From Oxytricha trifallax (lineage: Eukaryota > Ciliophora > Spirotrichea > Sporadotrichida > Oxytrichidae), in assembly GCA_000711775.1 (NCBI GenBank), contig ARYC01002638.1, positions 1-64,000 on the forward strand: DNA of 64,000 nucleotides. The letters are read 5' to 3'. The notes beneath the pieces were generated by a model, which was not told the DNA's origin, made no database searches, and saw only the letters and a program-made list of their open reading frames with translations. Positions 12,219-23,097 of the stretch are shown piece by piece. The position numbers and the translations under genes were made by a program. How positions within the stretch are numbered: position 1 is the stretch's first letter; each line of letters opens with the position of its first letter.

Positions 12219-14160
12219 TCATAACTTCATACTAAGAATTGCTTCCATTCTGAGATGGTCACTAGGGAACATTTTATTGGGTAGAGCAGTTTCTTTGGTT
12301 AAGACATCAAGTGTTGGAACTTCAAGGAGACTTTCAACGCTCATGCTATAAGTTAAGGGTAAATATCATTTAAAACAAAGTTAGTAATGTAAAGAAATCG
12401 TCTGGCAGAGCAATTAATTTGGGAATGCGGGTAGTTACTTACTCATTAGTGTGGAAAATATAGTCAAAATGGTCTTAATACTTGGAAGTAAAGTTTGTGT
12501 GAAGTGGATGCCCCTTAACTCGGCAATTATAGTCTTGAGTCAATTAACTTTCTTAAACTGGTCCCTCCTATTAAGTCTCTTGATTATTTTCAACTTTAGT
12601 CAAGTTTTAGATTTTACACTACTAGCTATGTTCATGCTCAAAGTAATTTTGATAAGCACTTAGGAACTTCACTCGATTTAGATGTTCTGCTTCTTTTTTG
12701 TATTCGACTAGAATTTTCTTATAGAGTTCCCATTCTTTCGGCGATAGTTTTAAGTCTTAAACTAAACTGCTATCTTTTGGTAGAAGTGTCGAGTCTTCTT
12801 TTGTAACACTAATATAATTGTTTTAATTTAGCAAAATTCATTTTATATCTAAGAAAGAGAATCCTCATTCAATTATGCCTATCATATCAAGCATCTTTTT
12901 AAAACGAGAGTGTATTTTTTACATAATTTTCTTTAAATTTACCACTATCTGTCTTCATCTCTTAGTTAATTATAGTTTAATCTCCATACATCATCTTAAT
13001 AGCAGGTTTATTAATTCCAGAGTTAAAGTCACCGCATGCAATCACAGATATTTGGCTTCCCTTAGACATTAATTTCTCAACTTCATTTTCGATGAAAGAC
13101 GATAGTCTTTTTATTAGGTACAAAATTTGGGCACTGCGGACGAAATCCTAACCCCAATAGAGATGAGAACTTATCACAATGAAGTATTTAAGTGATTCTT
13201 TCTATAAAAAGAGTAAAAGTTAGTAAAGGTTTAATTATTTACATGTTGTAAGAGGCATATACTGCCAAATATATATATTTTGTAATCATTACGAATATGA
13301 ACACTTCCGTAAGTTGAAATATAAATTTCATTCTATAATAATAGCTTTGTTGTGTAGCTTCAAGCTTTTATCATCAAATAGCTCTGCGAAGTCATTATAG
13401 TCCACAGGTTCACTTTTTATCAAAACAAACTAATCCCGCTTATATCCAACCATAACTGCATCTTTTTCTCTTCTAAGCGTGAATTGGAGATCGTACCCTA
13501 GTTATTCTAACCTTGGCTTGTAAAAATCTTTTATGTGATCTACTTCTTACAAGCAAATTATATCAGAATTAGATATAAAAAATAGTTCATTTATATATCC
13601 AATTTCATTGTTAAAACTATTAATTATTATAAGATAAAAAGATTTTATGAATAAGAATCTGAGCTCTTAATTTCCTCTAATATGCGATACGATCGGAAAC
13701 CAAACTTTAAATAGGCGTGATCCACATACTTGAACATAAAATAATGCGAGTAGCAGTCAGCGAGAATATTGTAAGAGAGCACTTTCATGTACAGTTTGTT
13801 ATTCTACACACCTCGAAGCATTTAATCTTATTAAGGCTTTATTGTTTTACCATTCTCAACTAACAAAATATACACCTTACACATACAACATTTAATTTGC
13901 AATACCTCAAATAAATTTAATTAAAAAAACTACAGTATAAGATTACCATTAGCTTAAAAATAAGGTTTTTTAAATTATCTAGTCAATCTAGAAGCACAAC
14001 AAATTTTTCATAAAAATCACTTACCTTTAATAATGTGCTCTCGAATATATAAAGGTACACTGAATGGTGAAGGGGTGTATAAGAATTTCTTGTAAAATAA
14101 AAATCCCAAAGTGAAAACAGCTAAGGGACCAACGGCATATGATAAAATCGATGAGTTCAT
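12219..14160 (-). CDS. CCR4/Angel-type endonuclease-exonuclease-phosphatase protein with N-terminal membrane anchor
   Basis: This is a Mg-dependent phosphodiesterase of the EEP superfamily, whose CCR4-like members are 3' exonucleases acting on poly(A). ATG 14160 starts with a hydrophobic anchor (YAVGPLAVFTLGFLFY, residues about 8-23). Intron 13860-14024 follows. EEP motifs appear in order: SYNILADCY, SSDIICLQEVD (catalytic Glu), a central HLYWG segment, ACGDFNSG, DHFDYIFHTN, and FPSDHLRMEA with the terminal Asp-His pair. The last intron covers about 12338-12437 (GTAAGT...ATAG). TGA is at 12219-12221. Three IESs are needed, one of them tiny. The membrane anchor is unusual for CCR4 and could put the enzyme at the ER or mitochondrion, which is inference. 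Confidence 0.85.
12827..12902 (-). other. IES (76 bp), pointer TTAAAA
   Basis: TTTTAA on the plus strand lies at 12821-12826 and 12897-12902. Joining reads TLSFQNNYISVTKED and removes a TGA. Confidence 0.75.
13322..13340 (-). other. Candidate micro-IES (19 bp), pointer TATT
   Basis: A +1 frame change in the EEP domain disappears if 19 bp between TATT copies (plus strand AATA 13318-13321 and 13337-13340) is removed, giving NKAIISTYGSVHIRND. A 13 bp ATT-bounded alternative works too, as would a sequencing error. Confidence 0.4.
13565..13659 (-). other. IES (95 bp), pointer GAT
   Basis: ATC on the plus strand lies at 13562-13564 and 13657-13659. Joining gives KSSDIICLQEVD, the conserved catalytic motif of the EEP domain. 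Confidence 0.8.
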
Positions 14161-14650
14161 TATAGTGTTTGACCTAATTTACCAAAAATATTTAAATAAT
14201 TAAGTGGACATACAAACAAAGTTTTTTATTACAAACTTTTTCTTTTATTAAAGTTTTAGATTTTAATGCCATTTTGAGAATTTTTAAAGAATTTCTCATT
14301 ATTCAATAATTTATGATAAAATAATCTATAAAAAGTTCTTAATTATACTAATTGTCTGCTATGATTATTAATTTTCCATTATTTATATTAGAAAGTTTTA
14401 AATACGATTAAATTTCAGTGAAAACAACAAATTTCCTATTACCTGTTTAATTACGCTATACTTTTTAACACGTTATCAAATTATAATTTTTATAATGACA
14501 TATAAATCCTTAATAAAGTCTCATAATTATTATATCAAATTATCTTATTTCTAATACTTTTATATTGTATTTTTGTGTAAGAAGTCCTCTAAAACTCCAT
14601 TTTTACAATGCAAGCAACTATCGTTTGTATGATAAGAATCCAGTTTTAAC
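14161..14650. other. AT-rich intergenic DNA
   Basis: About 490 bp between two leftward genes. AT-rich, no coding frame seen. Confidence 0.5.
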
Positions 14651-16867
14651 TCAAAATTAAATAAAATAAATTGAATTAAAATCATTGATTAACTCATTAT
14701 ACTTTTTAAATAAGTTAATTATAGTAAAATTAATCTGAGGCATCTTATTTTTGTTCTTTCTGATATCAAAAAGTCTCTATTTAATTTGAATGTAATTTGG
14801 CTACTGCTTTATAACATCTCTCCACGATTTATCAACCTACACACATCAATATTATTTAGAGAATTCAAATTTAAAAAAAAACAGGTTTATTAAGGTTTAA
14901 AACTTTAAAATGTACTAATATATATTTCAACTTACTTATTTATTTTATTCTTTTGAATTAGGGGATTCTTTGCTATCTTATAATTATAGAGTAGCAGCTG
15001 TCTTTAATCTAACTGGTGTAAGTGATTAAGTTTTCTAACTTTCAAGTTATTGTGGAGATGATTTTATGAAAGTTATCTTGTTTCTCTATTGATTGTATCT
15101 AGAGTCAATCCTATAAAAAAATAAAGTCTATATAAAGAACTAATTCTGAAAATAAGTACAATTCTTACCTTTTATTTAAAGTTGAAGAGTAATTTATTGG
15201 ACTTTAATCTTGTAGAATAGGTAGACTTTACTATAGCTTCATCCCACTTGAAATCATGTCATATTCATTGTTCGTATTGGCTTATTCCAAATAATTTTAA
15301 TATTGCTGTTAAATTTGCAATGAATTTGTCTACATGCTATTCTTTTACTATCTCTGATGTAGCTTGATATTATCGAGGGTTTAATTTCTGCCTATTTAGT
15401 TCCTCGTAGCTGCCGTTCCAGGTTTATTCAAATTATTTTTATTCTGAAATGGCGATATACTCCCATCTTAATTTAAACTTTGATTTTTGAAGTTGCCTTG
15501 ACTCTTGAATACATTGTTTTTCTTTAGTCTTATAGACATAGTTGAGACATATTCATTGGCTTGGTTGGCCATAAATTGCAGTTTTTATTGCATTTATTTA
15601 TATTGATAGTTCTATAATTGGGTTTAGAAATCGTTTACTAGTTAAGTGTGCATGACAGTGCGGGATTTTTAGGATATTTAGTGATTTAAATTGAGATTTT
15701 TTTAATGTTATGACTTTACTGGTGAATTAAACAATGATTTCGTCTGGATATACTTAAATAAAAATAGGTAAAAAAGGTCTTACAATTTACTATCAAGAAT
15801 TTTGATGAAAAAACTTAAAAAAAGCATACATTATAAGTTTAAAGGAACTTCCTCTATTAAAAGCTTAATTAGGTTTAAACCCACTACCTTATACTTTAAT
15901 TTCCAAATTCTAGTTCAATTACTATTTTTCCTATAGTATGAAACTATTATTCATTGCATGACCATCAGTTGAAAATGTCTATGTTTGAGTACCTTAAAAA
16001 ATCAAATTGTTTTAGTTTTGTGAAGAAGTAGTTCTTGAGCCTAAGTTTTATTGGAGTGTTTTCATGTTTCTGAGTTTATTTTATTGCAATCTTCCTATTA
16101 ATTGACTATTTAATCAAATAATTCTATATCATACCAAAATTTTATGAATTAAATACCTCTATAAATCTTAAATAATCAAACTATTTGGTCTTGCACCATT
16201 TACCAATATCTAACTCCCTTTTTATTACTCATTTTTAGACAGCAAGCTTATATTATTCTTACTGCTCTATTTAAGATTATTGAAACTTTTATGATAATGT
16301 TTCATGGCATTTTTACTGATACACTGCCCCTTGCTCCCCAATTTAGCATTAAAATTATTTTAGCTCTCTAAGTCATAGTCATTTGATTACATAATTAATC
16401 CATCTATGTTATTTTAATCAAACTGCTGAGTCTTCTTGTTTAGATAAACCAGAATATTTTAGAAATTTTGCATTGTTTGGGTCATCATAATCGAAGCTTG
16501 AGCTGTGGAACCTTTCGATTGTTTGAATTTCGTAGGGAGCTTAGAAGTAAGGGTTTGCTGGTTTATGTGCTGTTGCGATTCAGGCCTGTTTTAATTCACA
16601 TTTTAAACAAGGCAATAGTTTCTGGGAAACAACCATTAAATGGGAGAAATACATTTTTTAAAAAAACTACATCGCATTTTATTAGCTCATTAGTAAGGAT
16701 CCTAAAACTTCATTTTGTTTACTATTGCTGAAGGAATCAGGAGTCATAGATCTTATCATCAGAAATGGCTTTGATTTAGTATTGATATTTGTGATGTCTC
16801 TTTCTTCATCTATTAAATATTAATATGTGCAGTAAATTAATCCCTATTATTCATGAAAACTTTGCAT
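14651..16867 (-). CDS. Gln/Asn-rich low-complexity protein, several IESs
   Basis: The frame opens at ATG 16867 (MQSFHEQQ... YLIDEERDITNINTKSK) and continues in at least three frames of clear coding character: SRTTSSQNQNNLIFQGTQTQ, then NEYVSTMSIRLKKNN. It ends after intron 2 (donor near 14935, acceptor near 14837) in VDKSWRDVIKQQPNY..., with TGA at 14651-14653. Introns have GTAAG...AG ends. The frame changes near 16600, 16130-16080 and 15830-15650 require IESs whose pointers I did not resolve. No family recognised; the C-terminal 50 residues are the only compact-looking part. Confidence 0.6.
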
Positions 16868-17322
16868 CCAACCCCATTAAATTATTTTCGCTATAAAAAC
16901 TCAATCATTATAATAATAGATAATAATAAATCTTCCTTAATATAGGATAACTTCAAGTTTGTGAGAATAATTATAAAAAATTTTATTCTATATTTGCTTA
17001 TATAAAGTTATGCATAAAATTATTAAATAAAACAATTTTAAAATTTCCTCTATTACTAAATTCTAATCTTAATTTGTAACATGTTTATTTTGAGGATTAT
17101 TTTAGTCCTCTTCTCCAGATAATGCTTATTTATTCATTTAATAAATATTATGCGATTAAATTATAATTCCTCAAATCATATATAATTAATTAAATTTAAA
17201 TTAAAATTCTTATATAAACCTATATCTTATAAAAGTGAATTATATTTTAATTGAAAAAATTCGACTTTTAAAATTGACCCTATTTAAAATATTTATTTAT
17301 AAATAATTAATTAAATTTAAAT
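16868..17322. other. Divergent intergenic region
   Basis: About 455 bp separates a leftward gene start and the rightward ERH start, so it should hold both promoters. It is extremely AT-rich (for example 17160-17320). No discrete motif is recognisable. Confidence 0.45.
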
Positions 17323-17998
17323 ATGAATAGTTCAGCTTAAGATAGAAAAATCGCGGCAGAGTCAAACAAGGGTCACACCATTTTGCTTCTTCAGTTCACT
17401 CCCGATGACAACTCACGTACCTTTAATTTTATTCAATTAAAATTTAAACTCTTTTTTGTGGTTGGAGTAATATACCTTCTATTTAGGGTTTTTTTTACAA
17501 AAAACACTTGCTAAAACTTAGTTTTAATATTATTATAGAGTATATATTGTAATCCAATATTAAATAAACCTTCTTGGATTATGACGATATCTACAAGTGC
17601 GTGGATGGCCTGTGCTAACTCTATGAATAAAAGCTGAAAGTACAGAACCCAGGCAAGTAGGAGGTGTCCTACGATGTAAGCGAGCTCTTCACATATCTTG
17701 ACACTCTTAAGGATCTCGGATGTCTAGTGTAAGTAAATTTCACCAATATATTCACAAAAAACATCCTTAATACTTTAAATACAATGATGTTTGATTGATT
17801 AATCTCATTTGTATAGGTACAACGCTAACATCAAGGGATACGAGCCAAAGAGCAGAGACTGGATCAAGGGATAGATCTACAATCACAATAAATTTTATGC
17901 TAGATTTAATTATTTTTTCAAGATAATACTCGTTAAGAGTGGCATTATATAAATCTATAAATAATTTACTGAACGCCCTCAAGGGTCAAGCAGCTTGA
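17323..17998 (+). CDS. ERH: Enhancer of rudimentary homolog
   Basis: A small conserved nuclear protein that acts as a dimeric adaptor in RNA processing in other eukaryotes. It reads KGHTILLLQFTPDDNSRTFN, DDIYKCVDGLCQLYEQKL, SYDVSELFTYLDTLKDLGCL, VYNANIKGYEPKSRDWIKG and ends NALKGQAA then TGA 17996-17998. These match the ERH core (HTILLVQ, CMEGVCKMYEEHL, YDISQLFDFIDDL, DWIKEKIY). The intron GTAAGT...ATAG at about 17730-17817 falls inside the LVY codons. Two IESs are resolved. Length is close to the usual 104 residues plus a short N-terminal extension. Confidence 0.93.
17429..17580 (+). other. IES (152 bp), pointer ATT
   Basis: ATT lies at 17426-17428 and 17578-17580. Joining gives SRTFNYDDIYKCV, matching the ERH family pattern. 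Confidence 0.8.
17892..17964 (+). other. IES (73 bp), pointer AATAA
   Basis: AATAA lies at 17887-17891 and 17960-17964. Joining reads KGQIYNHNNLLNALKGQAA and reaches the expected C-terminus. Confidence 0.75.
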
Positions 17999-18484
17999 TG
18001 AGAATTTAGGAAATTCCTTAATAAACTACTAGAGAGTAATAAAGTAATAGAATTTATTGGGTTTTTGCAGAGGGACAACACCTACATGCAGATTGTAGCA
18101 ATTCTTAATTTACAAAGTATTTTAATAAAAAAAATCAACAATTATCTGTCTTTCCCTCATTTTTATTATTAGAGATTTCTTTATCTTTTACAAATGATAT
18201 TATTTTCGTTGCTCTGGAGATTATATTTGAATTCTCTATTTTCTGACAAAATTCATCAGATAAAATAATATCATCTAAGAATCATAAAATATAAGTTATT
18301 TAAGTTTTTATATATTTGGTAAACGTCATGATATTAATTCAGATTCCACCTATTTAAGTTAATACTAACGCAAAAATAATTTTACCATTATTTAATTTAA
18401 AATTATCTATTAACCTAAATACCATAGCTAAAATATATTTACATCAAAGAATTAGAATAAAAAATAAATATCCAAAAATAAAAA

Positions 18485-21291
18485 ATGTCTGATATTTAAT
18501 CTAATAACCTAGAAAATAAGCAAGTCATTTACAGCAGCAATAAATCTAAAAATACATTAGTATCATAGGATTTAGTGGAGAACTAATATGACCTGAAATC
18601 CTTGAATTTATCCACTTTAGCAGATTAATAATAAAAGACTATGGATACCGTATAGAATGAAAACAAATCAGTTGCAAAGTAAAATGGTAATAAAAATCTA
18701 TAAAATGTTGCTTTAAATAACGATTTAATGCATATTCAATCAAATCACACTTCAAACAAGGTGTTGGGGAATTAATCGAATTAGTTTGTAAAGTATAAGA
18801 AATTAAAATAAATTTAATTATTAATCCATCAAAATAACGAGTAAGTTAATTGACTCTGCATAATTAGCAACTATAAATATAAAAGCTTTATACTCCTTAT
18901 ATTTAGTATTAAAGTTTAGATATTACGGGAGCATACCTTAATTTATAGGCACCTTTAATCGAATTAAATCTCTAATCAGCATCAATAAATCCTGAATATC
19001 TCAACAGCATCCAAACCTAAAATCCTAAAGAACAGCACTGCTCTAATCTATTAAAACGATTAAAATAAGTTATTGAAGAAATAGTACCGAGCCAAGTCGC
19101 AAGCCTCTCATAATAGAGTACGAAGAGATAGATCCAATCAATTAGCTTTAATTCTAAATTCAGGCTCTAACACCCTAAACAATGCTTAAACTTAGCAATC
19201 ACTTTGGAATAAGATAAAAGATAAGCAGCCTAGGAACCATCAACTTCTCTTGAAACCTCATTAAGTGAACAGTTATCAGTAAAGTTTAATTCTAAATAGA
19301 GTGCAGTTGATGAGCAGAGCCATCAAAGATTAAAGAGGAGAGGAAATTAAAGGGTTTTACTCAACTGGATTGTCATAGTAGTAGTTTGAATATAAGAATA
19401 ACATTATGAGGGTAATGAGTGGAGATTAGACTGAATAGTAGCAGATCTTCTCTTCCGACTTAGCTCATTTTATATTTTTAATATGAGATCTTTACTTTAT
19501 GATTTGAAATCCAATTAATTATTATTTTTATTATGCTCAATACTAATGGGGAGGTGATGTGATGTCACTTCAAGATAACAGAAACTACGACAACATAAAC
19601 GGTCAAAGAAGTTTGCTCAACACTTTTTCTGGAATAAACGAGAACATAAGTTTAGACAATTAGAATAATCGGGTCTTGGCCATGTCAGCAGGTCTACATG
19701 GTATTAGCAATAGATAGAAGTAGTAACTGCAGAGCAAGCAATTTTAGAATCAGTCTACTCATTAAGTACTGTCTTAATAATCAGGTTATAATGGGAAATA
19801 AATTGAGATTTCTATCAGCGGGTAATAAGACAGTTAATTCGCAAAAACCTTTTATTAACCATCACAGTCCACATACTGTTAAGATGTTTTTTATTTATAT
19901 TGCATGTTTTAGTTACAATTTTTTATTTTATTATGATAAAATAATAGCAGGCTTTGCAACCCCATAATATAAAATAGTCTAACAGTATCGTAAATGACAA
20001 ACCTATGTCCACATAATAATCAGACAACAAAACTTAAATTATAGTACAAAAATAATTAAAATAACTTGACAAAAATGTAAAGTAGCCTATTAACAATAAT
20101 ATAATATTCGAGTAATCCAATAATCAACAAACAGATTCAATTGAGAAAAACAGTAATTTAAAACCTGATGAAATATAGAGAAATTAAGAATAGAAAATTT
20201 AAAATGAAGAATTAAAGTTGAAAGACGATCAAGGGGAGTATGAATATGAAAACGATGATGAGGAATTTGAGAAATATAGTGAAGATTTCGAGAAGCCCCC
20301 TTTCTCACCACCAGCTGAAGAATCATCACTAGTATAGGAGTAAACTTAGTAGCTTGATCATAAACTAGAAGTAAATGATTACAAAGATTAAGAAGATTAT
20401 GAGGATACATAGCATAATTATGATAATAACCAGACACTCTTAGACTAGCCTAATAATTTCAGAACTATACAAGAATACAATCATCTTAGCAGTGACATCA
20501 GCAAGGCAAATTCACGATTAACAAATAAAAATAGAACACCTAATAGTAGTAATTAGCAATAAAATAACCCCTAAAACCCTTCTTTGGATTTCTCGAATCA
20601 TCATAGAGTGATATAAACTTAGCAATCAACCACTCCTTTTAAGAACAAATAACTTCAAAATCAAGTTAAACATCATAATTAAATCTAGTAATAAGAAACC
20701 TAACAGCTCTATACAGTCGATAAATCAGGCTTAATTTTATAATAAAACACATCAATTAATAAGAAACCTATAAGCCTCTCTCGATCTTAAATATAGCAAT
20801 CTAGAAACCGCACAAGTTACTTGAACAGTAGATCCATGTTGAATTATTCAAGTGGGGCCAAATATTATTATTAGAATGGATTTTTTAGCAATAATAGTCT
20901 GGAAAATTCACAAATTAAGCACAATAGTTTCATTTAATAGCCAGAAGTGGTTAAAGTAGATGGAGAGCCAAGTAGCGCAGAATATAATATTAAAGGGTAG
21001 TTTGATAAATCTCAGGCTTTATAAGATTAAATGAGTAAAATAAAGAAACATAAAGTCACTCTCAAAAATGTAAGCAATATAAACAATAAAAGATCCACTA
21101 ATTTAATGTCAATTCTTTAGTTGTGGGATCAGAGAAAAGAGACCCTAAAAGATAATTTAATATCTAAGATTTAGCCCCCAGGGCCTGGTTAATACATAGA
21201 TAACAAGAAATATTCGTCATTATAAAGAAAAGGCTATTCATTTAAGAACCCCCAAAACCCGTTAATCAGATACTTTAAGGATTTTATTTGA
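18485..21291 (+). CDS. Gln/Asn-rich protein with acidic block and SHIPPO-like C-terminus
   Basis: ATG 18485 to TGA 21289-21291, about 850 residues after removing intron 18841-18906 and two IESs. The N-terminal part is Asn/Gln-rich. An acidic block (KDDQGEYEYENDDEEFEKYS) lies near the middle. The C-terminus reads PPGPGQYIDNKKYSSLQRKG, which resembles the PGPGxY signature of SHIPPO/ODF3-type repeats found in sperm-tail and axonemal proteins. A single such repeat is weak evidence, so a ciliary role is only a hint. Frame continuity through dozens of TAA/TAG codons is strong evidence that it is coding. Confidence 0.8.
19468..19539 (+). other. IES (72 bp), pointer GCTCA
   Basis: GCTCA lies at 19463-19467 and 19535-19539. 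Joining reads SSDLAQYQWGGDVMSLQ and removes a TGA. Confidence 0.8.
19876..20015 (+). other. IES (140 bp), pointer GTCCACATA
   Basis: The 9 bp repeat lies at 19867-19875 and 20007-20015. Joining reads QPSQSTQQSDNKTQII in one frame. Confidence 0.85.
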
Positions 21292-22281
21292 GCGTATAGT
21301 TAGGTGCTTATTGATAAATAAAGATAGCGTAGCAATTATGTAATATATGTAATTTTATGAACTCTAATAAATCGAAATATTTTTGCTTATTTTTGTTGTT
21401 TTTCTTGAATCTTGGTGTCTTTAATTGTTCAAGCATTACATCTAATAATAAGGGAGGAGTGGATACTCCTCTCACTAATTCAAATATCTACAAACATTTT
21501 GAATTCTTGAAATACATACTCTTATCTTATATCCATCTAAGTAAACTAATTGATGATTTTTCATTCATGTACTAAAAGATATAAAAAATTATCAATGGAT
21601 ATATTTATGTTGCGGTATAATCATTATTGTATGTTACCATATTATAAGATCTAGAAATATTAAGTATATAGCAATATATAAATTTTAAATTTTACTTAAG
21701 TTTTTATCTACTTATAATATTTGAAATATAATATACTTGTTCAAAGTTATCAAACTTGTTTGAGTTCAATTTTTTTATCAAGGAAAGAAATTTAGTTAAA
21801 AATTATTTTATTATAAGTTGCTTAACTCAAAATTATTTTTCTTCATTCTTCGCTTGATTAAAAGTCAAAAAGGTTATTATTCATCGATAAATTTAGTTTA
21901 ACATTATAAAAAAACAGAATAGGATAATTTGTGGTAATAAGGAACAATACAACGTGAGTCCTGATTTCGAAATTCTAAATTAATTCAGTACCATAATAAG
22001 TTTAAAAAGTAACTCTAAATAATCTTCACCACAAATAAATAAACCATAAAAATCTCTAATTTCTATTTCCATTATGCAAATTGGCCTATTTTCTCTATTA
22101 ATTCCAATAAAATCTCAAATATACCCCATAATTCAAATCACTAAAACATCTAATTATAGGGTTTTGGGGTTTTTAATTCTCAAAGGTAAGAATTACTTAA
22201 CTTATACCTAATTTCGCATTCACTATCAATTTTTATCTTACTTACATTTTTACATTAAAGGATCAAAGAATCTTTGAAAAA
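21292..22281. other. AT-rich intergenic DNA with a telomere-like motif
   Basis: About 1 kb without a convincing gene. At 22158-22175 it holds AGGGTTTTGGGGTTTTT, close to the TBE terminus at 1976-1991 and in the same orientation, but with no transposase remnant to its left. See the finding for 22151-22180. Confidence 0.5.
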
Positions 22282-23052
22282 ATGACAAAGTAAGAGTTGT
22301 AAAACCTCTATCAATAAAAACTGCGTTAACACTACAATTAAACTTTGGACTAAACCCAAACTTCTCTAATGGGAAATAATTTAAATAATGATTTAATCTA
22401 CTCAGGCCTGGAATCCCAATAGAATTCCTTATTATTAACTAAAACCTCAACTATTTCCCCAATGAGGCTAAATGGAGGGTCTAAAAGCCCAGATAAATAA
22501 AATCCTGCTTGTTATTCATTCACATAGAATTAAAGATCTACAAATGTTAGGAAGGTAAGGTTTTAATAAAATTTGTGAATAATCATAAGATAAAAGTTAA
22601 TGCATGAAGATATAGCTATAAATAGCTTTAAAATAGGGATTATAAATTAAATGCAATGCCAAATTGGAATTTTTATGTGATTTTCATTATATATTAGAAT
22701 GCTCTATTTCACTATTTGTAATTAGATATAGATTGATACTTAACTTTGCTAATATTTAATTAAAACTCTATACTATCTTTATATACTACTTTCATAACTA
22801 TATAATACAAACTTTTGCTACTTCTACTCGTTTTAATTTATCCCTTCTTTTGTAAATATTAATTTAGATAGTTGCTGTTAAAATCTTAGCTTATTCTTAC
22901 AAGGTGTATTATTTTGGTTTAAAATAATGAAATATTCATCAATTCTTTTAATTTGATCTCTCTAATGTAGATTTTTAAAGGGAGGATTCGTCTTCAGATT
23001 TGAATTCCTCCAGAATTATTTGAGATTTACTGAGCGGGCCTATATCAAATGA
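22282..23052 (+). CDS. Small Gln/Asn-rich protein, two exons, function unknown
   Basis: ATG 22282 starts MTKQELQNLYQQKLRQHYNQ and stays open to a splice donor at 22555 (AAG|GTAAGG). A coding-like segment, GGFVFRFEFLQNYLRFTERA, resumes at 22981 after an AG and ends at TGA 23050-23052. The splice keeps phase 0. The 426 bp intron is long for this window and may contain an IES. The gene is convergent with the kinase gene, whose stop lies about 46 bp away. About 120 residues; no family recognised. Confidence 0.5.
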
Positions 23053-23097
23053 ATTAATCCAAAAAAGTATATTATGTTATGAATAAATTAGTCTAAA

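Noticed and set aside
21246..21262. Telomere-like CCCCCAAAACCC
   Set aside because: It lies inside the coding frame (KNPQNP) near the end of the SHIPPO-like gene and is explained by codon content.
21358..21858. A 167-codon ORF with a signal-peptide-like start (MNSNKSKYFCLFLLFF)
   Set aside because: With TGA as the only stop, ORFs of this length arise often in such AT-rich DNA. Beyond the first 40 codons it has no coding character, so I left it out of the gene list.
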